A stretch of DNA of 64,000 nucleotides from RGIG7213 sp045124505 (GTDB lineage Bacteria > Bacillota > Clostridia > Oscillospirales > CAG-272), in assembly GCA_045124505.1 (NCBI GenBank), contig JBGVLZ010000017.1, positions 1 through 64,000 of the forward strand, given 5' to 3'. A program made the translations under genes and the position numbers. The notes beneath the pieces are model-generated. The model made no database searches. It was given only the letters and a program-made list of their open reading frames with translations, and was not told where the DNA came from. Positions 52,135 to 61,536 of the stretch are shown piece by piece (the stretch's first letter is position 1; each line of letters starts with the position of its first letter).

Positions 52135-53070
52135 ATGGTCAATTACTATGCTGTATCTGACGGTGTTTTTTCCGTTACGGATACACTTGTGCCGGGATGC
52201 TGGATATATGCTGTTGATCCGAGTGATGCGGAAATATTAAAAATTTCTCAGGAAACGAAGATAGAATCAGATGTTTTGAAGGCGGCTCTTGACGAAGAGG
52301 AAAGGGCGAGAATTGAGCTTGACGAGGGTACAACGCTAATAGTTTCCGACACTCCAATAGCATCGAAGGATGAAAATAATGTAGTTACATACTCAACGCT
52401 TCCCGTTGGTATGATATTTACGAAAAACTACTTCATAACGGTTTGCCTTTCCGACAACACTGTTTTAAAGGATTTTGCAAACGGATTTGTGAAAAATTCA
52501 AATCCTGCATACAGAACACGCTTTTATCTGCAAATTATGCTCCAGACTTCGGGAAGATATCTGCAGTATCTTAAGCAGATAGATAAAATAACGGATTTTA
52601 TTGAAAAGAGGCTTTATAAAGCAACAACGAATAATGAACTTGTGCAGTTGCTTGACCTTCAGAAATCTCTTGTATACATCTCGACAGCTCTTAAAAACAT
52701 TGAAATGACGCTGTCGAAGATCGAAAGAGGCAGAATTTTGAAGCTCTATTCAGACGATGCGGAGCTTTTTGAGGATGTTGTTATAGAGTTCCGTCAGGCA
52801 AGAGAAATGGCTGATACATTTGCATCTGTCCTTTCGGGAACTATAGAAACATTTTCGTCCGTTATTTCAAATAATTTGAACGTCACTATGAAAAAATTGA
52901 CTTCTGTGACGATCCTGCTTGCTATTCCTACGATGATAAGCGGTTTTTACGGTATGAACATCGGTACACTTGGAATACCGCTTGCAGGTAATTTCTGGCT
53001 TCCTGTGGCTGTGTCAGCTGTGATAACGATAGGGGCAGCATTCGTTTTAATAAAAAAGAAAATGCTTTAA
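52135..53070 (+). CDS. corA: CorA-family magnesium/divalent cation transporter
   Basis: 311 aa protein with a long cytoplasmic alpha/beta N-terminus, a coiled helix region and two C-terminal membrane helices; the pore signature YGMNIG lies between them near residue 275 (MISGFYGMNIG). It is the usual length for CorA. AAAGGATGGG precedes the ATG at 52135. A TTGACA at 52065-52070 may be its -35, but no convincing -10 is seen at the right distance. Confidence 0.9.
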   Translation: MVNYYAVSDGVFSVTDTLVPGCWIYAVDPSDAEILKISQETKIESDVLKAALDEEERARIELDEGTTLIVSDTPIASKDENNVVTYSTLPVGMIFTKNYFITVCLSDNTVLKDFANGFVKNSNPAYRTRFYLQIMLQTSGRYLQYLKQIDKITDFIEKRLYKATTNNELVQLLDLQKSLVYISTALKNIEMTLSKIERGRILKLYSDDAELFEDVVIEFRQAREMADTFASVLSGTIETFSSVISNNLNVTMKKLTSVTILLAIPTMISGFYGMNIGTLGIPLAGNFWLPVAVSAVITIGAAFVLIKKKML

Positions 53071-53079
53071 ATTGAATAT

Positions 53080-53114
53080 AAGATCGGCTCGAAGATGATT
53101 TGAGCCGATCTTTT
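53080..53114 (+). terminator. intrinsic terminator after corA
   Basis: AAGATCGGCTC (53080-53090) and GAGCCGATCTT (53102-53112), 11 bp stem, then TTT. Confidence 0.9.
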
Positions 53115-53301
53115 TATACGGTGAATATTTTGGTATTCTGCAGTTTTCGGATAATATTGCAGTGCATATCTTTTGATAAATCGTGCTTTAAATTAATGTG
53201 ATATGATATTTTTTCAATTATAATTATATTTACATAAAGAAATATTAATATATATTATGTTATAATATTTACCAAGTATGCAAAGGAAGAATTTTAGATA
53301 T

Positions 53302-54702
53302 ATGAATAAGATCTTTGCGTTTGTTTTTACGCTTGTATGTCTGTGCGCTGTTTTTACTTTGACGTCGTTCGGCGGTGAGATAACGGACGCTAAAACTGTT
53401 ACTTCATTGGAAAATGCAGACAAGCTGACGGATTCAAACCACAAAACAAAAATAAAATTTGACGGCGGCGGAACAGTACGTATAGAATCCGAAAATGAAA
53501 AAATATCGTACGTTTATGTTATCTGGGACAATCCCCCCGATATCTGGTATCTTAATGAGGAGCTTGTTTCGTATACGCACGGCAAAAACGGATTTATGCA
53601 TGAGTTTATCAAGCTGAATGATCTGTGTGATTTTATCACATTAAATGTGCCTGACGGAAAAACACTGTGCGATGTGCGTGTGTTTTCTGCAGGGGAAATA
53701 CCGTCTGATGTGCAGATATGGAATCCGCCTCACGAAAGGGCAGACCTTCTGATGCTTCCGACACATTCCGACGACGATCATTTGTATTTCGGCGGTACGA
53801 TGCCGTATTACGGCGGTGAACTCGGAATGCGTGTGCAGGTGGCTTATATCACCAACCATTGGAATGAGCCTGTAAGAACTCACGAGCTGTTGAACGGCAT
53901 GTGGACGGTAGGCATAACAGCATACCCTGTGATATCCGATTTTCCCGACAAACCGACGTTTGAGCTTGAAACGGCGAAAAAAGTATATGACTGCGATGCG
54001 CTCAGAGGGTATATTGTTGAGCTTATAAGACGGTTCAAGCCGTATGTTCTTTTAGGTCATGACCTGCTCGGTGAATACGGACACGGTGCACATATGCTGT
54101 CGGCACACTTGATAACCGAAGCAATTGAGATATCTATGAACAGCGATGCTTATCCCGAATCAGCACAGAAGTACGGCACATGGGATGTACCAAAAACGTA
54201 TTTGCACAATTACGAAGAAAATCAGATCAGGATGGATTGGGACATTCCGCTTGAAAGATTTGGCGGAAAAACAGGATTTCAGATGGCTGAGGCAGGCTTT
54301 GACTGTCATAAATCACAACATGTATATAATCTTAAGGTTATCAGAAACGGCAGAACGAGCTGTAGATTTTTCGGACTTTACAGAACGACCGTCGGCGTTG
54401 ATGAGGAGAAAAAGGATTTTTTTGAAAATATCGTTTTTGCCGATGAAACTCCGACAGAAACAGAGCCCGTTATAACAGACATTCCCGAAACAGAACCCCC
54501 CGTAATGCTTGACACCGAAACGAATGCGCCTGAGAGCGAAGATGCGGAAACAAAAGAATATGTAACACAGTTTCCGTATGATGAAGACGAAGAAGAAAGA
54601 AGGCAAAGGATCATAAGTGAAACGGTGTGCTTTGCCATATTCGGTGTGTTGATAGCTATTACGGTTACTATAGCGGTGTCAAGATATAAAAAGAGCAGAT
54701 GA
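53302..54702 (+). CDS. membrane-anchored PIG-L/LmbE-type deacetylase
   Basis: 466 aa protein with a signal peptide (about 1-25), a beta-rich N-terminal domain (about 30-140), a PIG-L zinc deacetylase domain (LMLPTHSDDDHLYFGG with the HxDD metal site, and EYGHGAHMLSAHL near residue 265), a long acidic Thr/Glu/Pro linker and a C-terminal membrane helix with KKSR. The family removes acetyl groups from GlcNAc-type sugars; the extracellular position suggests a wall or polymer sugar as substrate, by inference. The ATG at 53302, with AAGGAAG upstream, is preferred to an ATG at 53278. Confidence 0.85.
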   Translation: MNKIFAFVFTLVCLCAVFTLTSFGGEITDAKTVTSLENADKLTDSNHKTKIKFDGGGTVRIESENEKISYVYVIWDNPPDIWYLNEELVSYTHGKNGFMHEFIKLNDLCDFITLNVPDGKTLCDVRVFSAGEIPSDVQIWNPPHERADLLMLPTHSDDDHLYFGGTMPYYGGELGMRVQVAYITNHWNEPVRTHELLNGMWTVGITAYPVISDFPDKPTFELETAKKVYDCDALRGYIVELIRRFKPYVLLGHDLLGEYGHGAHMLSAHLITEAIEISMNSDAYPESAQKYGTWDVPKTYLHNYEENQIRMDWDIPLERFGGKTGFQMAEAGFDCHKSQHVYNLKVIRNGRTSCRFFGLYRTTVGVDEEKKDFFENIVFADETPTETEPVITDIPETEPPVMLDTETNAPESEDAETKEYVTQFPYDEDEEERRQRIISETVCFAIFGVLIAITVTIAVSRYKKSR

Positions 54703-54741
54703 TTTAAAAGTTAAATAATTGTAAAAACTTTAGCACTTTAC

Positions 54742-54770
54742 TTGACTAAAGCGAAACGATGTGTTATTGT
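54742..54770 (+). promoter_or_regulatory. promoter of the his-dap operon
   Basis: TTGACT (54742-54747), 17 nt spacer, TATTGT (54765-54770), about 32 nt before hisZ. No T-box or attenuator is visible in this short leader. Confidence 0.6.
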
Positions 54771-54802
54771 GTGTTGTATTACAGTTGAAAGGTATAGAAT
54801 TT

Positions 54803-55891
54803 ATGGAAATCTCTTATAAAAGAGCGCTCCGCAAAGCAGAAAAGGCACTTTATGACCTTTCCTCGCTTTATGAAGGCGCAGGATATGAAAAATATAAAAT
54901 GAGAAAGTTTGAGGAATATTCTCTTTATTCCGAAAACAAGAGCTTTTTGAACTCGGACAGAATAATCACATTCTCCGATATCGGCGGTAAGCTTTTGGCA
55001 CTTAAGCCCGACGTTACTTTGTCTATTGCAAAGAACTATGAGGAAGGTGAGCAGACAAAGGTATACTACAATGAAAATGTATACCGCCTTTCCCGTGAAA
55101 CGAAAGAATATACGGAAATAACCCAGATAGGGCTTGAGCTTATTGGAAATTGCGACATATACGGTATGTGTGAGGTTTTGTCGCTTGCGTCGGGAAGTCT
55201 TGCATGTATTGATGAAAACTATATGATAGAAGTTTCTCATATGGGATTTGTATCCGGACTTTTCGAAGTGCTTAATTTAAGCAAAAATGCAAAAAGTGCG
55301 GTTATTGAAGCGATAAACAAAAAAGCACCGCACGAGCTGCAAAAGGCATGTGAGGAGTATTCGCTTCCCGGAGCATCGGCAAAGCTTATAAAGGGTATCG
55401 CATCGCTTAACGGTGATTTTGAGTCAACTCTTGAAAAAGCAAGCGAATATGCCGTAAACGAAAAAATGACAAAGGCACTTGATGAGCTTCGTGAAATATA
55501 CAAGATCGTCGGCGACAAACGTATAGTGCTTGATTTTTCGAACATAAACGACGACGGATACTACAACGGTATCATCTTCAAGGGCTATATAAACAATGTT
55601 CCGAAGGTAGTGCTTTCTGGCGGAAGATACGATAAGCTTATGGAAAAGCTTGACAAAAAAGCGGAAGCTATAGGCTTTGCCGTTTACCTCGGAGAGATCG
55701 AAAAGTATATCAAGGACGATATAAGATTTGATGCAGATATTCTGCTCACTTATACAGAGGCTGACCGTGCTGAAGATGTCTTCAAAAAGGCAAGCGAGCT
55801 TCGCCTTACAGGTAAATCCGTAAGAGTGCAGAAGACTGACGGCAAGGTAAGATATGGCGAAATTTTGAAAGCGGAGGATGTTTCCCTGTGA
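54803..55891 (+). CDS. hisZ: ATP phosphoribosyltransferase regulatory subunit
   Basis: 362 aa histidyl-tRNA-synthetase-like protein without aminoacylation motifs needed for tRNA charging; it activates short HisG and carries the histidine-feedback site. It has ALKPDVTLSIAK, YYNENVYRLS, EITQIGLELIG, and VVLSGGRYDKLMEKL with GFAVYLGEI. The start is the ATG at 54803 behind GAAAGGT; the upstream in-frame ATG lacks a ribosome site. It overlaps hisG by 4 nt (GTGA), as expected for partners made in equal amounts. Confidence 0.92.
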   Translation: MEISYKRALRKAEKALYDLSSLYEGAGYEKYKMRKFEEYSLYSENKSFLNSDRIITFSDIGGKLLALKPDVTLSIAKNYEEGEQTKVYYNENVYRLSRETKEYTEITQIGLELIGNCDIYGMCEVLSLASGSLACIDENYMIEVSHMGFVSGLFEVLNLSKNAKSAVIEAINKKAPHELQKACEEYSLPGASAKLIKGIASLNGDFESTLEKASEYAVNEKMTKALDELREIYKIVGDKRIVLDFSNINDDGYYNGIIFKGYINNVPKVVLSGGRYDKLMEKLDKKAEAIGFAVYLGEIEKYIKDDIRFDADILLTYTEADRAEDVFKKASELRLTGKSVRVQKTDGKVRYGEILKAEDVSL

Positions 55892-56520
55892 ATAACACAC
55901 TTAATATAGCACTTCCCAAGGGCAGACTCGGTGAAGGCGTTTACGATATATTTGAATCCCTCGGTTACGGCTGTGAGGGCATAAAAGATAAAAATAACAG
56001 AAAGCTCATATTTGAAAATGAAGAGCTTCAGATAAAATATTTCTGGGTAAAGCCCACAGACGTTTCCGTTTACGTTGAACACGGTGCGGCTGATATCGGT
56101 GTTGTCGGACGTGATATTCTGCTTGAATATGAGCCTGATATATATGAGCTTTTCGACATGGGAATGGGCAAATGCCGTATGTGCGTTGCCGCTAAAAACG
56201 ATTTTTACGATGACAGAGGAAGAACGCTCCGTGTTGCAACAAAGTTCCCGAATATCGCAAGAACTTATTATGCTTCAAAGAGCCGTGAAATTGAGATAAT
56301 AAAGCTTAACGGATCAATTGAGCTTGCACCGATACTCAATCTTTCGGATGTTATTGTCGATATAGTTGAAACGGGTAAAACACTTTACGAAAATGGGCTT
56401 AAGCCTTACGAGGATATCGTTGATATATCCGCAAGATTTATTGCAAATAAGGCAAGTTATAAGTTCAAAAATGAAAAAATCGAAGCAATACTTGAAAAAT
56501 TAAGGGAATTAAAAAAATGA
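55888..56520 (+). CDS. hisG: ATP phosphoribosyltransferase, short catalytic form
   Basis: First step of histidine synthesis: ATP plus PRPP to phosphoribosyl-ATP. 210 aa, so it lacks the C-terminal regulatory domain and needs HisZ, which is adjacent. It shows ALPKGRLGEGVYDIF, DIGVVGRDILLE, VATKFPNIARTYY, and the PRPP loop IVETGKTLYENGL. GTG start in the overlap with hisZ; it overlaps hisD by 4 nt. Confidence 0.95.
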   Translation: MNNTLNIALPKGRLGEGVYDIFESLGYGCEGIKDKNNRKLIFENEELQIKYFWVKPTDVSVYVEHGAADIGVVGRDILLEYEPDIYELFDMGMGKCRMCVAAKNDFYDDRGRTLRVATKFPNIARTYYASKSREIEIIKLNGSIELAPILNLSDVIVDIVETGKTLYENGLKPYEDIVDISARFIANKASYKFKNEKIEAILEKLRELKK

Positions 56521-57791
56521 TTAAGATATTGAATTCCGCAAACATAACAAAGGAAGAAATACTTTGCAGAGTGGAAACGCCTGCAAACGTTGACGGTGCG
56601 GTTGAAGAAGTCCTTGCAAATGTAAAAGCAAACGGCGACAAGGCACTTTTGCAGTATACAAAGAAATTTGACGGAGCTGACCTTGAATGTATTGAGGTAA
56701 CTGATGCCGAAATGCTTGAAGCGCTTGCAACGGTTGACGAAAAATTTGTAAAGATACTGAAGCAGGCGGCGGAAAACATTAAAAACTTCCACAGCCGACA
56801 GGTCAGAGGCGATTTTGTAACGAATGACCGTCCGGGCGTTGTACTCGGTCAGCGTGTTATACCGCTTGCACGTGTGGGACTTTACGTTCCCGGAGGCACA
56901 GCAAGCTATCCGTCAACAGTGCTTATGAACTGTATTCCCGCAAAACTTGCGGGGGTAGGTGAGATAGTTATGGCAACTCCCCCTAAAAAGGACGGAAAGA
57001 TACCTGCCGAAATACTTGCCGCGGCAAGCGTTGCAGGTGTTGACAGAATATTCAAAATGGGCGGTGCGCAGGCTGTTGCGGCAATGGCATACGGTACTGA
57101 AAGCGTGCCTGCTGTTGATAAGATAGTCGGCCCCGGTAACATATTCGTTGCTACTGCAAAATCAAAGGTCAGAGGAATCGTTGATATCGATATGATAGCA
57201 GGACCGTCGGAAATTCTTGTTGTTGCGGATGAAAAATCAGATCCTGAGCTTGTTGCAGCGGATATGCTTTCGCAGGCAGAACATGATAAGCTTGCCGCAA
57301 GCATACTGATAACAAACAGCGAGGAGCTTGCCAATGCGGTAAGCGCTGAGCTTGAAAAGCAAATAGCAGAACTGCCAAGACAGGAAATTGCACGTACATC
57401 AATTGATGACCACGGCAGAATAATCATAACGGAAAGTATTGAAAAGGCAGTTGAAATATCAAATCTTATTGCCCCCGAACATCTTGAACTTTGCGTGGAC
57501 AAGCCCTTTGATATTCTTTCGCTTGTTAAAAATGCGGGCTCTGTATTCTTGGGCAGAAATACCCCCGAATCGGTTGGCGACTACTATGCAGGTACTAACC
57601 ACACACTTCCCACAAGCGGAACGGCAAGATTTTCTTCCCCCTTGTCGGTAGACGATTTTGTAAAGACAACACAATTTATATATTACTCTGACGACGCTCT
57701 TAAAGCTGACGGCGAGGGAATTGCTTACTTTGCCGAAAAGGAAGGTCTTTCCGCACATGCAAGAGCGGTCACAAAAAGGATGGCGAAATAA
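56517..57791 (+). CDS. hisD: histidinol dehydrogenase
   Basis: Two-step NAD-dependent oxidation of histidinol to histidine. 424 aa with GLYVPGGTASYPSTVLM, GGAQAVAAMAYGT, VGPGNIFVATAK, DMIAGPSEILVVAD, LSQAEHDKLA and the C-terminal SVGDYYAGTNHTLPTSGTA zinc/active-site segment. Its stop abuts the hisC ATG. Confidence 0.96.
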   Translation: MIKILNSANITKEEILCRVETPANVDGAVEEVLANVKANGDKALLQYTKKFDGADLECIEVTDAEMLEALATVDEKFVKILKQAAENIKNFHSRQVRGDFVTNDRPGVVLGQRVIPLARVGLYVPGGTASYPSTVLMNCIPAKLAGVGEIVMATPPKKDGKIPAEILAAASVAGVDRIFKMGGAQAVAAMAYGTESVPAVDKIVGPGNIFVATAKSKVRGIVDIDMIAGPSEILVVADEKSDPELVAADMLSQAEHDKLAASILITNSEELANAVSAELEKQIAELPRQEIARTSIDDHGRIIITESIEKAVEISNLIAPEHLELCVDKPFDILSLVKNAGSVFLGRNTPESVGDYYAGTNHTLPTSGTARFSSPLSVDDFVKTTQFIYYSDDALKADGEGIAYFAEKEGLSAHARAVTKRMAK

Positions 57792-58856
57792 ATGTCACGC
57801 TTCTTATGTGAAAAGTTTTCAAATCTTGAAGCTTATACCCCCGGTGAACAGCCGCAGGGCATGAAATACATAAAGCTGAATACAAACGAGTCCCCCTATC
57901 CTCCGTCCCCGAAAACAATAGCGGCAGCAGGAATTGAAGCGGAAAAGCTTAATTTGTACAGCGATCCTGAATCAAAGCTGTTAAAGCAAAGACTTGCGGA
58001 GCGTTACGGTGTAAATTACGGAAACGTATTTACTTCAAACGGTTCTGACGAAATATTGCAGTTCTTCTTTATGGCATTTTGCTCAGGCACAGATGTTGCA
58101 TATCCTTCGATAAGCTACGGATTTTATCCTGTGTATGCGGAGCTTTTCGGTTGTAAAAGCACGGTAATACCGCTGAAAGACGATTTTTCCGTTGACGGCG
58201 GTGATTATGAGGGGATAAATAAAAATATCGTTATTGCAAACCCAAATGCGCCGACGGGACTTTGCCTTACAAGGGAGCAGGTTGAAAAAATTCTCAGCAC
58301 AAACCCCGATAATATCGTGCTTATAGACGAAGCGTATGTTGACTTCGGCGGTGTATCGTGTGTTGAGCTTATCAAAAAGTATTCAAACCTCGTTGTCTGC
58401 ATGACCTTTTCAAAGTCAAGAAGCCTTGCGGGCGGACGTCTCGGCTTCTGCTTTGCAAATGAGGAAATAATAAAAGACCTTGAAAAAATAAAATACTCAA
58501 CAAATCCTTATAACGTCAACCGTATGACACAGGCGTGCGGTGTTGCCGCTATTGAAGATGACAGCTACTATATGGATAACGCACAGAAGATAATAAAAAC
58601 GAGAGAATATCTGACAGAGGAATATAAAAAACTCGGCTTTTACGTGCTTGATTCATCTGCAAACTTCATTTTTGCAAAGCATGACTGCATAAGCGGTGCT
58701 GATTTTTATAAAGAATTACGTGAAAACGGTATTCTTGTGCGCCACTTTTCAAAGGCTGAGATCAAGGACTTTGTCAGAATTTCGATAGGAACAAGAGAAG
58801 ATATTGAAACGCTTGTTGAAAAAACAAAAGAAATATTATCAAAGAGGTTGATATGA
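57792..58856 (+). CDS. hisC: histidinol-phosphate aminotransferase
   Basis: PLP enzyme that converts imidazole acetol-phosphate to histidinol phosphate. 354 aa with KLNTNESPYPPSP, NGSDEILQFFF, NPNAPTGLCL, IDEAYVDFGG and the PLP lysine in TFSKSRSLAGGRLGF. It starts directly after hisD and overlaps hisB by 4 nt. Confidence 0.95.
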   Translation: MSRFLCEKFSNLEAYTPGEQPQGMKYIKLNTNESPYPPSPKTIAAAGIEAEKLNLYSDPESKLLKQRLAERYGVNYGNVFTSNGSDEILQFFFMAFCSGTDVAYPSISYGFYPVYAELFGCKSTVIPLKDDFSVDGGDYEGINKNIVIANPNAPTGLCLTREQVEKILSTNPDNIVLIDEAYVDFGGVSCVELIKKYSNLVVCMTFSKSRSLAGGRLGFCFANEEIIKDLEKIKYSTNPYNVNRMTQACGVAAIEDDSYYMDNAQKIIKTREYLTEEYKKLGFYVLDSSANFIFAKHDCISGADFYKELRENGILVRHFSKAEIKDFVRISIGTREDIETLVEKTKEILSKRLI

Positions 58857-59440
58857 GAAAATCAGAAATAACCAGAACGACAAAAGAAACGGATATTTCA
58901 TTAAAGCTCTCCATTGACGGTGCAGGTAAGGGTAAAACCGATACATCTGTTGGATTTTTTGACCACATGATGACGCTTTTTACTTCCCACGGTAAGTTTG
59001 ACCTTGATATTTCCTGCAAGGGAGACGTGTGGGTAGACTATCATCACAGCTGTGAGGATATCGGTATTGCCCTCGGCGAAGCGTTTGTAAAAGCTCTCGG
59101 TGACAAAAGAGGAATAAAGAGATATGCGCATATAATTCTCCCTATGGACGAAGCTTTGATAATGTGCGCTGTTGACATAAGCGGAAGATCACATCTTTCT
59201 TATGATGTTGAAACACCGTCGGAGAAGATAGGTAATTTCGACTGTGAGCTGGTGCGTGAGTTTTTTGAAGGCTTTGTACGTGCATCAGGTATTACGCTTC
59301 ACATAAAGAAGCTTGCGGGTATAAATTCACACCATATAATCGAGGGTGTATTCAAAGCGTTTGCAAGGGTAATGAGAGAAGCGTGTGAGATCGACGAAAG
59401 GTCAAACGGTGAAATACCGTCAACTAAAGGTGTGCTTTGA
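58853..59440 (+). CDS. hisB: imidazoleglycerol-phosphate dehydratase
   Basis: Single-domain IGPD of 195 aa, without the phosphatase domain found in enterobacterial HisB. Motifs: RTTKETDI, GFFDHMMTLFTSHGKFDL, DYHHSCEDIGIALG, the second metal site GINSHHIIEGVFKAFAR and a C-terminal STKGVL. Because there is no phosphatase domain, histidinol-phosphate phosphatase must be encoded elsewhere. Confidence 0.96.
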   Translation: MRKSEITRTTKETDISLKLSIDGAGKGKTDTSVGFFDHMMTLFTSHGKFDLDISCKGDVWVDYHHSCEDIGIALGEAFVKALGDKRGIKRYAHIILPMDEALIMCAVDISGRSHLSYDVETPSEKIGNFDCELVREFFEGFVRASGITLHIKKLAGINSHHIIEGVFKAFARVMREACEIDERSNGEIPSTKGVL

Positions 59441-60054
59441 TGACTGCAATAATTGATTACGGTGTGGGAAATCTCTTTTCCCTGAAAAGCTCACTTGCTT
59501 ATATCGGTGCTGACTGTGTTGTAACGAGTGATCCTGAAGTAATAAAAAAATCTCCCCGCATAATTCTTCCGGGTGTCGGTGCATTTGAGGATGCGGCGGC
59601 AAAATTAAAAGCAACGGGACTTGATGAGCTTTTGAAGGAAGAAGCGAAAAACGGAAAATATATAATGGGTATCTGCCTCGGTATGCAGATGCTGTTTGAA
59701 AAAAGCTATGAGTTCGGTGTTCATGAAGGACTCGGACTTATTCCCGGAGAGGTTGTACCGCTTTTGGGTGCAGTTCCGAATGAACTTAAAATTCCGCAGA
59801 TGGGCTGGAATTCGCTTGATATAAAGGGCGGAAAAGATGATCTTTATAAGTACACAGAAAACGGTACACATGTGTATTTCGTTCACTCGTACTATGCAAA
59901 GACTGACAGTAAATACATAACAGCAACATCGGAATACGGAATAGACGTTACCGCATCGGCACAAAACGGCAGGGTTATGGGAACGCAGTACCATCCCGAA
60001 AAAAGCGGTAAGCACGGACTTGAAATACTGAGGGCATTTACGGAGTTAAAATAA
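59440..60054 (+). CDS. hisH: imidazole glycerol phosphate synthase, glutaminase subunit
   Basis: Class I glutamine amidotransferase of 204 aa that supplies ammonia to HisF. It has IIDYGVGNLFSLKSSL, the nucleophile cysteine in MGICLGMQML, and the His-Glu pair in GTQYHPEKSGKHG. The ATG at 59440 overlaps the last base of the hisB stop (TGATG); a TTG one codon upstream is possible. Confidence 0.96.
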   Translation: MTAIIDYGVGNLFSLKSSLAYIGADCVVTSDPEVIKKSPRIILPGVGAFEDAAAKLKATGLDELLKEEAKNGKYIMGICLGMQMLFEKSYEFGVHEGLGLIPGEVVPLLGAVPNELKIPQMGWNSLDIKGGKDDLYKYTENGTHVYFVHSYYAKTDSKYITATSEYGIDVTASAQNGRVMGTQYHPEKSGKHGLEILRAFTELK

Positions 60055-60055
60055 G

Positions 60056-60775
60056 ATGATAATTTTTCCTGCAACAGATATAAAGGACGGAAAGGTAGTA
60101 AGACTTACAAAGGGTGACTACGGTCAGATAAAAACGTACTGCACAGATGCGCTTGAAAAAGCACTTGAGTTTAAATCGTGCGGCGCTGAATATCTCCACA
60201 TGGTAGATCTTGACGGTGCAAAGGACGGAGAAATGAAAAACTTTCACGTTATTGAAAACGTCGTAAAGAATTCCGGCATGAAGGTCGAGATAGGCGGCGG
60301 TATAAGAGATGAAAAAACAATAAAGAAATATGCCGATATCGGTGTGCTTCGTGTTATTCTCGGAACTATTGCCGTTAAGGATACCGAATTTCTTAAAAAT
60401 ATGATAAACGAGTACGGCGATAAAATAGCAGTAGGCGTTGACATAAAGGGCGAAAATATTGCCGTCAACGGCTGGTTGGAGGATTCGGGCGTAAACTGCT
60501 TTGAATTTATGGAAAAGCTTTGTAATATGGGCTGTAAGACTGTAATATGTACCGACATATCAAAAGACGGACTTTTGTCGGGAACAAATTTACCCCTTTA
60601 CAAACGGCTCAAAAAGGATTATAATATAGATGTGGTCGCATCGGGCGGTATAACCTCGTGCGATGACGTCAGAACACTTACCGATTACGGTATGTACGGT
60701 GCAATACTCGGCAAGGCACTTTACGAAGGAAAGATCGAGCTTACAGATGCACTTAAAATAGCAGGGAGGATCTGA
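60056..60775 (+). CDS. hisA: ProFAR isomerase
   Basis: 239 aa TIM barrel that isomerises the aminoaldose to the aminoketose intermediate. Catalytic and phosphate motifs: FPATDIKDGKVVRLTKGDY, EIGGGIRDEKTI, ICTDISKDGLLSGTN and VASGGITSCDDV. It starts 1 nt after hisH. Confidence 0.95.
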   Translation: MIIFPATDIKDGKVVRLTKGDYGQIKTYCTDALEKALEFKSCGAEYLHMVDLDGAKDGEMKNFHVIENVVKNSGMKVEIGGGIRDEKTIKKYADIGVLRVILGTIAVKDTEFLKNMINEYGDKIAVGVDIKGENIAVNGWLEDSGVNCFEFMEKLCNMGCKTVICTDISKDGLLSGTNLPLYKRLKKDYNIDVVASGGITSCDDVRTLTDYGMYGAILGKALYEGKIELTDALKIAGRI

Positions 60776-60777
60776 CG

Positions 60778-61536
60778 ATGATTACAAAAAGGATCATTCC
60801 GTGCCTTGACGTTAAAAACGGCCGTGTCGTTAAGGGCGTGAATTTTATGAATTTGTCAGATGTTTCCGACCCTGTACAGCTTGCAAAATTTTACAGCGAC
60901 TGCGGCGCTGATGAGCTTGTGTTTTACGATATAACGGCATCAGCAGAGGGACGGGGACTTTTTACAGACGTGCTTACACGTGCGGCTGAAAACGTGTTTA
61001 TTCCCCTTACGGTCGGCGGTGCCATAAATGAAGTGTCTGATTTTGACAGAGTGCTGAAGTGCGGTGCTGACAAGGTATCTGTAAATTCAGGCGCTGTAAG
61101 AAATCCGAATCTTATGTATGAAGCGGCAAAAAAGTACGGCTCGCAGTGTGTTGTGCTTTCAATGGATGTCAAGCGTGTTGACGGTAAATTTGCGGTATTC
61201 GTAAAAGGCGGCCGTGAAATGACCGCCCTTGAAGCGGTTGAATGGGCAAAGCAGGGGCAGGAGCTTGGCGCAGGTGAGCTTGTAATAAACAGTATGGACA
61301 CAGACGGTGTGCGCGGTGGATTTGATACGGAGCTTCTTACAAAAATATGCGATGCTGTCACAATCCCCGTTATTGCTTCGGGCGGTGCGGGATGTGCTGA
61401 GGACTTTGTAAAGCTGTTCAATACATGCCCCACGGTCGATGCAGGACTTGCCGCATCAATATTCCATTTTGGCGATGTAAAAATAAATGAGCTTAAAGAG
61501 CTTTTAAAACAAAATAATATAAATGTCAGGATATGA
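60778..61536 (+). CDS. hisF: imidazole glycerol phosphate synthase, cyclase subunit
   Basis: 252 aa TIM barrel that, with HisH, forms IGP and AICAR. It shows RIIPCLDVKNGRVVKGVNF (catalytic Asp), DITASAEGRG, LTVGGAINEVSDF, NSMDTDGVRGGFD and VIASGGAGCAEDF. It lies 2 nt after hisA and overlaps hisI by 4 nt. Confidence 0.96.
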   Translation: MITKRIIPCLDVKNGRVVKGVNFMNLSDVSDPVQLAKFYSDCGADELVFYDITASAEGRGLFTDVLTRAAENVFIPLTVGGAINEVSDFDRVLKCGADKVSVNSGAVRNPNLMYEAAKKYGSQCVVLSMDVKRVDGKFAVFVKGGREMTALEAVEWAKQGQELGAGELVINSMDTDGVRGGFDTELLTKICDAVTIPVIASGGAGCAEDFVKLFNTCPTVDAGLAASIFHFGDVKINELKELLKQNNINVRI

